Below, in pieces: positions 41,009-49,139 of a stretch of DNA of 64,000 bases. A program made the position numbers and the translations under genes. This stretch comes from an uncultured Elusimicrobiales bacterium (lineage in GTDB: Bacteria; Elusimicrobiota; Elusimicrobia; Elusimicrobiales; Elusimicrobiaceae), in assembly GCA_944327085.1 (NCBI GenBank), contig CALVGG010000002.1:62001-126000 (forward strand). Reading direction: 5' to 3'. The notes below the pieces were generated by a model that saw only the letters and a program-made list of their open reading frames with translations, had not been told where the DNA came from and did not search any database. Each line of letters begins with the position of its first letter. Position 1 is the stretch's first letter.

Positions 41009-41527
41009 TTATTTGGAAACGGAAAAATATTCGTGCTTGGGAAATTCCAGCGCCTGGGCCAGCAGATTAAGCGGAATGGTGTTGGTAAGGGTGTTGTAAT
41101 CCTGCACAGCGTTGTTATAGCGTGTTTGGGCACGTTTGAGGCGCACTTGGGCGCGGCTTACGGCGGTTTGCAGTTTAATAAAATTAATGTCCTGCTGGAT
41201 GTGGGGGTATTGGCGCGCGGTAGAAAAAACGGTTTTTAATTTTTGGGTTACTTCCGTCTCACACAAGGCGCGGCGGGGAATGGCGGTGGTGTGGAGGCAT
41301 TCGTCTTTTAAAGCTTGCAGATGGTAAACAAAAGGGCGTTCTATATTGGGCATACTGGCGGCGTGCAGGGCAACGGGGGAAATAAATTCCGCCCGGTCTT
41401 TCAGGCGCCCGTCCAAGCGTAGCCAGGCGGTTTTTACGGCTTTATCCAAGGATTTAAATTTAAAATAGGCCAAAGCAAATAAGCCCAGTATTGCCAGCAT
41501 GATGCCCATTAAACAGCCGCTAATCAT
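41009..41527 (-). CDS. LemA-like protein on the opposite strand
   Basis: 172 residues from the ATG at 41527 (GGGAGC upstream); the longer frame adds a non-helical extension. Membrane helix at residues 4-24, then a LemA-like core with KTAWLRLDGRLKDRAEFISPVALHA and the C-terminal RYNNAVQDYNTLTNTIPLNLLAQALEF. It is diverged from canonical LemA but keeps the terminal helix signature. It converges on the other LemA-like gene, sharing the terminator. This is the third LemA-type gene within 4 kb. Confidence 0.7.
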   Translation of the reverse strand: MISGCLMGIMLAILGLFALAYFKFKSLDKAVKTAWLRLDGRLKDRAEFISPVALHAASMPNIERPFVYHLQALKDECLHTTAIPRRALCETEVTQKLKTVFSTARQYPHIQQDINFIKLQTAVSRAQVRLKRAQTRYNNAVQDYNTLTNTIPLNLLAQALEFPKHEYFSVSK

Positions 41528-41637
41528 AAATGCTCCCGTGGAATGTAGTTGACGAATTTTACTTTTATATTTACAATATTTTTTAGACACACCGATATAA
41601 AAAGAGTATAGCCGTTAGAAAGCAATTTATCAAGAGG

Positions 41638-41690
41638 TTTTAACGCCGGCCCACGGTAAATTGCGCAGCAAAAGCAGTTAGGCGTTAAAA
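41638..41690. repeat. Inverted repeat upstream of the symporter gene
   Basis: TTTTAACGCC (41638-41647) and the matching GGCGTTAAAA (41681-41690) are separated by 33 nt and lie just upstream of the likely -10 region of the symporter gene. Could be an operator pair. Confidence 0.4.
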
Positions 41691-41733
41691 ATCACAGTAT
41701 TATTAAATTCTTGTTATGTAAGCGGAGGAATAC

Positions 41734-43374
41734 ATGTTGTTGACCGTCTCTTCTTTCGTAGGGTTTACCGCGTTGGTGCTAGGCCTGTCTTACTACCTGA
41801 CGCGCAAGAACGACACCTCCTCTTCCGAAGGCTACTTTTTGGCCGGAAGAGGCTTAACCGGATGGGTTATTGCGGCTTCACTGCTATTAACTAACCTGTC
41901 TACCGAACAAATGGTGGGGTTGAACGGCCAGGGGTATATGTTCAACATTTCCGGTATCGGGTATGAGTTGGGGGCCTCGCTGGCGCTGATTATTGTGGCC
42001 TTCTTTTTTCTGCCCAGATATCTTAAAAAAGGGTATGCCACCATACCGGATTTCATCGGTGAACGTTACGACGAAGTAACCAAACAGTTTGTAAACTTCC
42101 TGTTCCTGGCCGGTTATGTGCTTATCTTGCTGCCTACGGTGTTGTATTCCGGCGCCATTGGTTTGGGCGGCATTTTTAATATTATGGATACCTTCCATAT
42201 TTCGGCCATGCAGGCAATTATTGTGGTAGTGGTAGCCATTGGCGTGTTGGGTTGTTTATACACGGTGTTTGGCGGCCTGCGCATTATGGCTATTGCCGAT
42301 ACCTTAAACGGCGTGGGGTTAATTTTCGGCGGGTTAATGGTGCCGATTTTTGCCCTTATGTACGTGGGGGATGGAAATATGCTTACCGGGCTGACCACGG
42401 TGGTGCAGGCTCACCCCGAGAAATTTAACGCCATCGGCGGTCCGAACGATCCGGTTCCCTTTGCCACCATGTTTACCGGTATGTTATTGGTAAACCTGTT
42501 TTATTGGGGCTGCAACCAAACCATTATTCAGCGTGCGCTGGCGGCCAAAAACTTAAAAGAAGGGCAAAAAGGCTTGCTGTTGGCGGCCGTGTTTAAGTTA
42601 ATCGGGCCGGCTTATTTGATTTTGCCGGGCGTAATTGCCTTCCATATTTTTATGGATAAACCGCTGGCCGTGGGGGATATGGCTTACCCCATGCTGGTAA
42701 ATACCGTGCTGCCTACGTATTTAATCGGTTTCTTTGCGGCGGTGCTGTTTGGGGCTATTTTAAGCTCCTTCAACGCGGGGCTGAACTCTACTTCTACCCT
42801 GTTTATGTTAAACATATACAAACCGTTTCACCCCAAAGCAACCGATGAAGAATTGGTTAAAAAAGGCAAATGGGTAGGTATTGGGCTGGCGGTGTTTTCC
42901 ATGTGTGTGGCCCCGCTGATTGCCAAGGCCCCCAGCGGTTTGTTTAACTATTTGCAAATGGTGAACGGGTTCTATAACGTGCCTATTTTTACGCTGATGA
43001 TTTTTGGTATGTTAAACAAACGGGCCCCCGCCTGGGCGGCTAAAATAACGCTGATATTCTTTATTATCGCGTACGGTATTACGCAGTTGCCGTCCACCAT
43101 CAGCTTTATGGCGTGGAAGGAACACATTTCCTGGTTGGCGGCTTTCTCTAATATACACTTCCTGCACATAATGGCTATTTTGTTTGTTATTAGCATTGTG
43201 TTTATGTATATTACGGGCATTTTCTGGCCTGCTGCCAATAAGTATGACGACAACAAAGACTTGCAAGTGGTGGACACCACCCCGTGGAAATATGGCGTAG
43301 TGATGAGCGTGGGCATTGTGGTGAGCGTGTTCCTGCTGTATGTGTTGTTTTCCTCTTTGGGGATTGCCGCATAA
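41734..43374 (+). CDS. Sodium:solute symporter (SSS/SLC5 family)
   Basis: 546 residues, about 14 membrane helices. SSEGYFLAGRGLTGWVIAASLLLTNLSTEQMVGLNGQGY contains the unwound first core helix and the Na2-site Ser/Thr typical of sugar-type SSS carriers; GAILSSFNAGLNSTSTLF is the conserved helix 8 region. The sequence is closest in style to the vSGLT-like sugar symporters, so Na+-driven uptake of a hexose or related solute is likely. GGAGGAA precedes the ATG. Monocistronic. Confidence 0.88.
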   Translation: MLLTVSSFVGFTALVLGLSYYLTRKNDTSSSEGYFLAGRGLTGWVIAASLLLTNLSTEQMVGLNGQGYMFNISGIGYELGASLALIIVAFFFLPRYLKKGYATIPDFIGERYDEVTKQFVNFLFLAGYVLILLPTVLYSGAIGLGGIFNIMDTFHISAMQAIIVVVVAIGVLGCLYTVFGGLRIMAIADTLNGVGLIFGGLMVPIFALMYVGDGNMLTGLTTVVQAHPEKFNAIGGPNDPVPFATMFTGMLLVNLFYWGCNQTIIQRALAAKNLKEGQKGLLLAAVFKLIGPAYLILPGVIAFHIFMDKPLAVGDMAYPMLVNTVLPTYLIGFFAAVLFGAILSSFNAGLNSTSTLFMLNIYKPFHPKATDEELVKKGKWVGIGLAVFSMCVAPLIAKAPSGLFNYLQMVNGFYNVPIFTLMIFGMLNKRAPAWAAKITLIFFIIAYGITQLPSTISFMAWKEHISWLAAFSNIHFLHIMAILFVISIVFMYITGIFWPAANKYDDNKDLQVVDTTPWKYGVVMSVGIVVSVFLLYVLFSSLGIAA

Positions 43375-43395
43375 CAGCCGCTTGTTTACAGTTTA

Positions 43396-43425
43396 AAAAG
43401 GCGCCGGAAACGGCGCCTTTTTTAT
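43396..43425 (+). terminator. Terminator of the symporter gene
   Basis: AAAAGGCGCCG / CGGCGCCTTTT with a short loop and T6. Confidence 0.85.
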
Positions 43426-43446
43426 GTGTGCACGGTGGCAAAAACT

Positions 43447-43455
43447 TGTTATAAT
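43447..43455 (+). promoter_or_regulatory. Extended -10 TGT-TATAAT of the RDD gene
   Basis: TGT-TATAAT ends 23 nt before the ATG at 43479. AAAGGGG is the ribosome binding site. Confidence 0.55.
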
Positions 43456-43478
43456 AAATAAAAAACAAAGGGGTTTTT

Positions 43479-44360
43479 ATGCCTGATAATATGCCAGAAA
43501 CCAGAATTAATATTTTTGCGCAGGACGCAGCCCCCACGGCGGCGGTTCCGGCCGCGCAGGAGGCCAAAAACGGGGTGGAGTATGCGTCTTTTTCGGAAAG
43601 GCTGATTGCTTTGCTGGTGGATGTTTCCATTATCACCATTCCGGGGCAGTTTATTTTATTAAATACCCTGGGGCGAAATATTACGGAAATTTCCCAGCTG
43701 CTTTTTATTGAAGGCCTGTTGTTGGCCATATTTGTATTGTACGAGGCGGTGTTTTCCTGCGGGGGGCGGGTTACGCTGGGCAAAAAACTGATGGGGATTG
43801 CCGTTGCCTCGGCCGATGACCCGCAAGCACCTATCGGGTTTTTTAGGGCTTTGCTGCGCGCCATAGGTTATTTTATTAGTGCGGCTATTTTGTTTTGCGG
43901 TTTCTTTATGGCGTTTTTTGAAGAAAGAAAACGCGCCTTGCATGATTTTATGGGCCACAGCGTGGTGGTGCGCCTGCGCACCAAAACCATTGCGGAAACG
44001 GTTATAACCGCCGTGGTGGGGTTTTTTCTTATGGCAGGGTTTTGCTGGGGCGTATACAGCCAGTTTTTTGCCAAAGGGTCTTTGGTGCAGCGGGCGTATG
44101 TGGCCCGTGCGGAGAAAACGCTGGAGGATTTGTCTTTCCTGCAGGAAATTCACCGCGGTAAATACGGCTATTTTACCAATGATTTGCAACGTTTGGTTTT
44201 ATTGTCCGGAGACCCGGTTCAATTTCAGCGTGATATCCAATCTACGTTAGACCGGCGCGGTTTTCGTATAGGGGTGTCTGACACCAGTTATAAAATAGTG
44301 GCCCACGCCAGAGACGTGCACCGCACCCAGTTGGTGTTTATTCCCTACCGGGACAGATAA
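43479..44360 (+). CDS. RDD-domain membrane protein fused to a pilin-like C-terminal domain
   Basis: 293 residues. An RDD domain (about residues 28-160) shows FSERLIALLVDVSIITIPGQF, GGRVTLGKKLMGIAV and KRALHDFMGHSVVVR. A further membrane helix (about 170-190, TVITAVVGFFLMAGFCWGVY) leads into a soluble region VARAEKTLEDLSFLQEIHRGKYGYFTNDLQRL, which looks like the helix-plus-beta start of a pseudopilin head. RDD proteins are membrane proteins of unsettled function, some acting as Na+/H+ exchangers. The second part may be a pilin-derived sensor or assembly domain; this is inference from pattern only. Confidence 0.75.
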   Translation: MPDNMPETRINIFAQDAAPTAAVPAAQEAKNGVEYASFSERLIALLVDVSIITIPGQFILLNTLGRNITEISQLLFIEGLLLAIFVLYEAVFSCGGRVTLGKKLMGIAVASADDPQAPIGFFRALLRAIGYFISAAILFCGFFMAFFEERKRALHDFMGHSVVVRLRTKTIAETVITAVVGFFLMAGFCWGVYSQFFAKGSLVQRAYVARAEKTLEDLSFLQEIHRGKYGYFTNDLQRLVLLSGDPVQFQRDIQSTLDRRGFRIGVSDTSYKIVAHARDVHRTQLVFIPYRDR

Positions 44361-44384
44361 TGCGTTTTTAACTGTGATGTTTTG

Positions 44385-44417
44385 CCTTCGGCCCTAACCG
44401 GGCCGAAGGTTTTTTTA
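44385..44417 (+). terminator. Terminator of the RDD gene
   Basis: CCTTCGGCCC / GGGCCGAAGG (10 bp, TAACC loop) and T8. Confidence 0.88.
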
Positions 44418-44422
44418 TCGGC

Positions 44423-44451
44423 AAAAAACCGCCCGGCGTTTTGCGGGCGGT
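44423..44451 (-). terminator. Terminator of the dksA-like gene
   Basis: ACCGCCCG / CGGGCGGT (8 bp, 8-nt loop) with T6 on the minus strand. Confidence 0.8.
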
Positions 44452-44477
44452 ATACAGGCGGCAAATCTTACCGGATA

Positions 44478-44858
44478 TTAGTGCTGGTGGGAAGATTCCG
44501 TGCTGTGCTGGCAATTAATGCAATAGCGTGCAAACGGCAAAGCCTTAATGCGTTTTTTGGGTATAGGCTGGCGGCAATATTCACACACGCCGTAAATGCC
44601 TTTGTCAATTTTGCGCAGGGCGGCTTCTATCTGGTCCAGCGTTTTATGGGCATTGCCGGATAATTCAAATAAAATTTCTTTATCTAAACTTTTGGAAGCA
44701 TCGTCAATGGGGTCTCCCACTTCATTATCGGGCATATCCAGCCGTTTTTTATCTTTTAAGCGGGCCATAGCGTCTTCCCTCAGCTCCAGTAAATGTGCTT
44801 TGATGGCTTTAATTTCGGCTGCGGTTAAGGCCTCTTTATTTGCTTTTTTGATAACCAT
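44478..44858 (-). CDS. TraR/DksA family zinc-finger transcription factor
   Basis: 126 residues from the ATG at 44858 (AAAGGGGA upstream). The N-terminal coiled coil (about 15-75, LKAHLLELREDAMARLKDKK) is followed by the four-Cys zinc finger CEYCRQPIP ... YCINCQ. Such proteins insert into the RNA polymerase secondary channel and tune initiation, often together with ppGpp. The acidic tip motif DxxDA of DksA appears as PIDDASKSLDKEI. An AGGG-type site and own promoter suggest separate control. Shorter than E. coli DksA (151), as in many phyla. Confidence 0.88.
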   Translation of the reverse strand: MVIKKANKEALTAAEIKAIKAHLLELREDAMARLKDKKRLDMPDNEVGDPIDDASKSLDKEILFELSGNAHKTLDQIEAALRKIDKGIYGVCEYCRQPIPKKRIKALPFARYCINCQHSTESSHQH

Positions 44859-44995
44859 AGTATCCCCTTTGCTGTGTAAATTGTTTAGCTGTTTTGCCGT
44901 CTGCAAACAACCCGGCATTTTTACAGCTGTTTGATTAGTTTAGCAAAGTGCGGTGTTTTTTTCAACCCCCGCCGGGGACAAAACAGAACGGGAAT

Positions 44996-45004
44996 TGTTA
45001 TAAT
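44996..45004 (+). promoter_or_regulatory. Extended -10 TGT-TATAAT of the MsbA-like gene
   Basis: TGT-TATAAT, 34 nt upstream of the ATG at 45039. TTGGAG is in the leader. Confidence 0.55.
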
Positions 45005-45038
45005 CTAAAATAAACGCCAAGATTGGAGATTTTATTTA

Positions 45039-46829
45039 ATGACACAAAATATTTTTACCCGCCCGCTGGGGGAAATTATCCGCCAGCAGCCGTTAGTAGC
45101 CAATTATAAAAAGATGTGGCCTTTTGTTAAGCCTTATTGGTTCCGGGCGTCATTGGGGTTGGTGCTGGCGCTGCCGGTGGGCGCGCTGGACGCCACGGTG
45201 GCACTGTTTTTAAAATACTATACCGATGACGTATTGGTAAAAAAAGACGCCTTTTTTGCTGCCTGGATACCGGTGCTTATTATTGCCTTTGTGCTGGTGC
45301 AAAGCATTCTTACCTATGTGGTTAAATATTTAAATACCTGGGTGGGGAACAAAATAACTTTGGGCGTGCGTAAAAAATTGTTTGCCAAGCTGCTTTCCAT
45401 GCATCCCGGATATTTTGATAATGTGGATTCCGGCTTTGTGATGATGCGCTTTAACGGTGACGCAGACACCGCCTGTAACGGCCTGATTAATAACCTGCGT
45501 ATGATTGTTACGCGGGTGTTTTCTTCCGTTACGCTGGTGGGGGTATTGTTGTATAACTCCTGGCAGCTTACGTTAATTGCACTGGTGGCATTTGGCGTAG
45601 CGGGGGGGCTTATTTTTATTGTGCGGCGCAAGCTGGAGGAATTGGTGCGCGATACGGTGGTGGTCAGCTCCATCGCCATGCGCGCTTATAACGAAACATT
45701 CAGCGGAAACCGCACCATTGCCGCCTATAACTTGCAGGACGATCAAGAGCGCCGTTTCAACCATTTGATGGAAACCGCCTTCAACCTGAATATGGGTATG
45801 ATTAAACATACGGGTTGGCTTTCCCCGGTTATGCATTTTATTGTGTCTTTGGGGCTGGCGCTGGTGTTTTGGCAGAGCAGTTCTATGATTGTACAGGGTA
45901 CCATTACCAGCGGTAATTTTACGTCTTTCGTAGCGGCGCTTTTAATGCTGTATACCCCGGTAAAAACCATGGGGGATAATTATGTGGAAATCAAAAAGGC
46001 CTTCCTGGCGATAGACCGTATTTTTGAAATATTCTCTTTAAAGAGCAATATTACCGATAAACCCTCCGCCGTGTCTTTAACCGGTATTCATAAAGAAATT
46101 TGCTTTGATAAGCTTTCTTTTGCCTATAAGCCGGGCGTTTGGGTATTAAAAGACATTAACTTAACCGTGCCTGTGGGGCATACGGTGGCGTTTGTGGGCA
46201 ATTCCGGCGGCGGTAAATCCACCATTGTCAGCCTGCTGCCCCGGTTTTATGACCCGCAAAAAGGCCGGGTTACCATAGACGGTAAAGACATACGGGATTT
46301 TACCCTTTCTTCCCTGCGGGATCAATTTGCCGTGGTGTTTCAGGATAATTTCCTCTTTTCCGGCACCATACGCGATAATATTTTAATCGGCCGGCCGGAC
46401 GCTACGGAAGCCGACTTAAAAGAAGCGGTAAAAAATGCCCACTTGGACAGCTTCCTTGCCACGTTAAAAGACGGGCTGGACACAGTGCTGGGAGAGCGCG
46501 GCATTACGCTTTCCGGCGGGCAGCGCCAGCGGGTGGCCATTGCGCGCGCATTTATTAAAAATGCGCCTGTGATTGTGCTGGACGAAGCCACCAGCGCTTT
46601 GGATAATAAGTCTGAAGCGATTGTGCAAAAAGCGCTGGATAATTTAACCAAAAATAAAACGGTGTTTGTGATTGCGCACCGCCTGTCCACGGTGGAAAAC
46701 GCCGATATGATTGTGGTTCTTAACCAAGGGGAAATTGTGGAAAAGGGCACCCACGAGGAATTGTTTAAAATCCCCAACGGGGCTTATGCTTCTTTATATA
46801 ATGCCCAATTTAAGCATAAGCACGCATAA
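45039..46829 (+). CDS. ABC exporter, MsbA-like (fused TMD-NBD)
   Basis: 596 residues. Six-helix transmembrane domain (about residues 30-330), then an ATPase domain with Walker A GNSGGGKST, Q-loop VVFQDNFLFSG, signature LSGGQRQRVAIARA, Walker B VIVLDEATSALD and the H-loop IAHRLST. The length and half-transporter architecture fit MsbA-type flippases or multidrug/lipid exporters that work as homodimers. Lipid A core or another glycolipid is the likely cargo in a Gram-negative, but a drug exporter is possible. Monocistronic. Confidence 0.88.
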   Translation: MTQNIFTRPLGEIIRQQPLVANYKKMWPFVKPYWFRASLGLVLALPVGALDATVALFLKYYTDDVLVKKDAFFAAWIPVLIIAFVLVQSILTYVVKYLNTWVGNKITLGVRKKLFAKLLSMHPGYFDNVDSGFVMMRFNGDADTACNGLINNLRMIVTRVFSSVTLVGVLLYNSWQLTLIALVAFGVAGGLIFIVRRKLEELVRDTVVVSSIAMRAYNETFSGNRTIAAYNLQDDQERRFNHLMETAFNLNMGMIKHTGWLSPVMHFIVSLGLALVFWQSSSMIVQGTITSGNFTSFVAALLMLYTPVKTMGDNYVEIKKAFLAIDRIFEIFSLKSNITDKPSAVSLTGIHKEICFDKLSFAYKPGVWVLKDINLTVPVGHTVAFVGNSGGGKSTIVSLLPRFYDPQKGRVTIDGKDIRDFTLSSLRDQFAVVFQDNFLFSGTIRDNILIGRPDATEADLKEAVKNAHLDSFLATLKDGLDTVLGERGITLSGGQRQRVAIARAFIKNAPVIVLDEATSALDNKSEAIVQKALDNLTKNKTVFVIAHRLSTVENADMIVVLNQGEIVEKGTHEELFKIPNGAYASLYNAQFKHKHA

Positions 46830-46843
46830 AGCGTTTTTGCTGG

Positions 46844-46875
46844 CCCGCCCCGCCTTTTGGCAGGGCGGGTTTTTT
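46844..46875 (+). terminator. Terminator of the ABC exporter gene
   Basis: CCCGCCC / GGGCGGG with a nested GCC-TTTT-GGC stem and T6. Confidence 0.85.
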
Positions 46876-46897
46876 GATTTTAAAGCCATAGCTAATT

Positions 46898-46906
46898 TGT
46901 TATAAT
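46898..46906 (+). promoter_or_regulatory. Extended -10 TGT-TATAAT of the SpoIID-like gene, leaderless geometry
   Basis: TGT-TATAAT ends 6 nt before the ATG at 46913. No ribosome binding site. Confidence 0.6.
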
Positions 46907-46912
46907 TTGTAT

Positions 46913-49138
46913 ATGAGAAAACACGCGTTTTTTACCCTTTGCTTATTGTTGCTGGGCAGCGGGGCGGCAGCCTCCTCCATTTTTGACGGGGTTCCCCCGG
47001 TGGGGGCGGCCCAACAGCCGGCTTTGCCGGTGCAGGTTTCCGCGCGCCAGGCGCAGCCGCAGGAGCAAGCGCCTGCCCAACAGCCTGCCCGCATTACCAC
47101 CACCACTTCTTTAACTACGGTAAAAATGCGCTCCCGCTTTAGTGACCCGGCTTTGTTTAAAAGCGTGCTTTCTTATAAACTGCCGGCCGAGCTGGAAAGC
47201 GCCGTGGATAAATGCCGCCAGGGGCTGACGGATGAATGCTTCTTTTCCCTAAAAGGTTTTGAGGCGGACGCCAACCCGGCTGTGGCCGCCGCGGCCAATA
47301 TGGAGCTGGCTGTTCTTTCCATGCAGCGCGGTATGCCCAAAGAATCTTTAAAATATACGCAAACCGCCATTAAGCTGCTGCCGGATGACCCTTACCCCGT
47401 GTTATACAGTGGGTGGGTTTATTTGTCTTTAGGCAAATATAAAAAAGCCCGCAAAGGCTTTGCTGACTTGATGTACCTGACGGCTGATTTTGAATATGTA
47501 TCCTCCGCCAAATTAGGCACGGCGTTAACCTGGTATTTTGACGGGGACGAAAAACAGGCCGCGCAGGATTTGCAATATTTATACACGGCGGACCCGTACA
47601 CCATTTCTTTAACGGCGTACTTGCTGGGGGCCGTTTCTTCCCATATGAAAGGCTCCAAACAGTTTGCTCCCATTTTTTTGCAGCAGGCGCTGGAGCATGA
47701 CCAAAACAATTACGCCGCCGTGAAACTGCTGGCCAAACTGGCCGAAAAAGAAAAAAACAAATTGCACGCCTGGCAGTATTATGCCACGCTGTACGCGCTG
47801 GACCCGCAAAATGAAGCCGTTGCCAAAAAAATGGCTAAGTATGAAAAAGCAATCGGCTCCCGGGCAGAGAATTTTTTGTATTATTTGCGGCTGGAAAACC
47901 CCATCGCGGCGCGGGTGGAATCGGTCCCTTCACCCGAAGTGCGTATGGCACTATATGCCACGCGGGAGGGCAAGCCGGCGGTGTTACAGTCTCTTAAATT
48001 TATCCCGTCCGGCACGGCCCGCATAACGGACGAAAAACTGGGCGAGGTAAAAACTTTGGCTTCTTATCAGGAGCGTCGCCTGGAGTACAACCCCCAAACG
48101 GCGTCGGTGGATTTGCTGGACGCAAAAGGCCAGGTGGAATTTTCCGCCAAGCGCCCGTTTACCGTGTCTCTGGAGCAGGAAGACCGCACCCTTTTATTGC
48201 GTGACGCCGTAACCCCCAATTTGTTCGCGGCGGATTTGAGCGATAAAGAATTAAAAGGCACTCTAACCGTTATCCCGCAGGAAGGCGGAATGACGTTTAT
48301 TAACACGGTGCGGGCGGAAGATTTAATCCCCGCATTGTTGGCCGCGCGCACGCAGGAAATCCGCCAGGAAGAAGCTCTTCGCGCTTTGGCGGTGGTGTTT
48401 CGTTCCGCCCTGTTTGACACGGTGGAGAAAAACCCGGATGCCCCCTACCATATTACCGATAATGACCCGTTTTTTAAATTTAGAGGCATAAACATGGTGT
48501 TCCCCAATTTGCTGGAGGCGGCCCGTGTTTCTGTGGGCGTGCGTTTGCAAAACACCCGGCCGGGTTTGTATGAAGACTGCGGCCCGCTGGGCGCGGATAC
48601 CTGTACCAATACCCTGCATAAGCCGGATTATCAGTTCTCCGTGGTGAATGTGGGGAAGTATATGCTTTCCAACCCGCCGGAGGATTTGGTTTCTAAACCG
48701 CAGGATTCCACGCATTGGTCCGACGTGAAATGGGTGTATCTGTTTGACGGGGCCGACGTGGAAGACCGCCTCAACCGTCAAATGAAGTTTGGCCGTCTGC
48801 GCGCGCTGGAACCTTTAAAAAGAACCCAAAACGGGCGTATTTTATCCATGCGCTTTACGGGCAGCAAGGGCGTTTATGAAGCCCAAACCCCGCAGGAAAT
48901 TTCTTTCTTGCTGGGGGCCGGGTCTTTACGGTCCAATTTCTTTGACATCATCCCTTTTTATAAGGGTAAAAATATACGTTCTTTTATGGTGCGCGGGTAC
49001 GACAGCGGCCTGGGCGTGGGCCTGTGCCTGCAAGGGGCCGAAGGCCTGGCCAAAGAAGGGCTGGATTATATGGGAATTATTAAATATTATTTCCCCGAGG
49101 CGCGCCTGCTGGACACTAAAACAGGAAAAATAAAATAG
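46913..49138 (+). CDS. SpoIID/LytB-domain protein with TPR region
   Basis: 741 residues from the ATG at 46913. Signal peptide (residues 1-19), a Gln/Pro/Ala linker (about 30-60), then TPR-like helices (about 90-320, VLYSGWVYLSLGKYKKARKGF). The C-terminal half shows a SpoIID/LytB pattern: DLIPALLAARTQEIRQEEALRALAVVFRSAL matches the VPxEMPxxWxxEALKAQAVAARTYA core, and GYDSGLGVGLCLQGAEGLAKEGLDYMGIIKYYFP matches GxGHGVGMSQxGAxxMAxxGxxYxxIL. SpoIID-type proteins are lytic transglycosylases on denuded peptidoglycan. Several consensus positions, including the His of GHG, are changed, so activity is uncertain. Confidence 0.7.
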   Translation: MRKHAFFTLCLLLLGSGAAASSIFDGVPPVGAAQQPALPVQVSARQAQPQEQAPAQQPARITTTTSLTTVKMRSRFSDPALFKSVLSYKLPAELESAVDKCRQGLTDECFFSLKGFEADANPAVAAAANMELAVLSMQRGMPKESLKYTQTAIKLLPDDPYPVLYSGWVYLSLGKYKKARKGFADLMYLTADFEYVSSAKLGTALTWYFDGDEKQAAQDLQYLYTADPYTISLTAYLLGAVSSHMKGSKQFAPIFLQQALEHDQNNYAAVKLLAKLAEKEKNKLHAWQYYATLYALDPQNEAVAKKMAKYEKAIGSRAENFLYYLRLENPIAARVESVPSPEVRMALYATREGKPAVLQSLKFIPSGTARITDEKLGEVKTLASYQERRLEYNPQTASVDLLDAKGQVEFSAKRPFTVSLEQEDRTLLLRDAVTPNLFAADLSDKELKGTLTVIPQEGGMTFINTVRAEDLIPALLAARTQEIRQEEALRALAVVFRSALFDTVEKNPDAPYHITDNDPFFKFRGINMVFPNLLEAARVSVGVRLQNTRPGLYEDCGPLGADTCTNTLHKPDYQFSVVNVGKYMLSNPPEDLVSKPQDSTHWSDVKWVYLFDGADVEDRLNRQMKFGRLRALEPLKRTQNGRILSMRFTGSKGVYEAQTPQEISFLLGAGSLRSNFFDIIPFYKGKNIRSFMVRGYDSGLGVGLCLQGAEGLAKEGLDYMGIIKYYFPEARLLDTKTGKIK

Positions 49139-49139
49139 T

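Noticed and set aside
44068-44250. Additional small frames inside the RDD, SpoIID and other large genes
   Set aside because: They are out-of-frame shadows without ribosome binding sites or family patterns.
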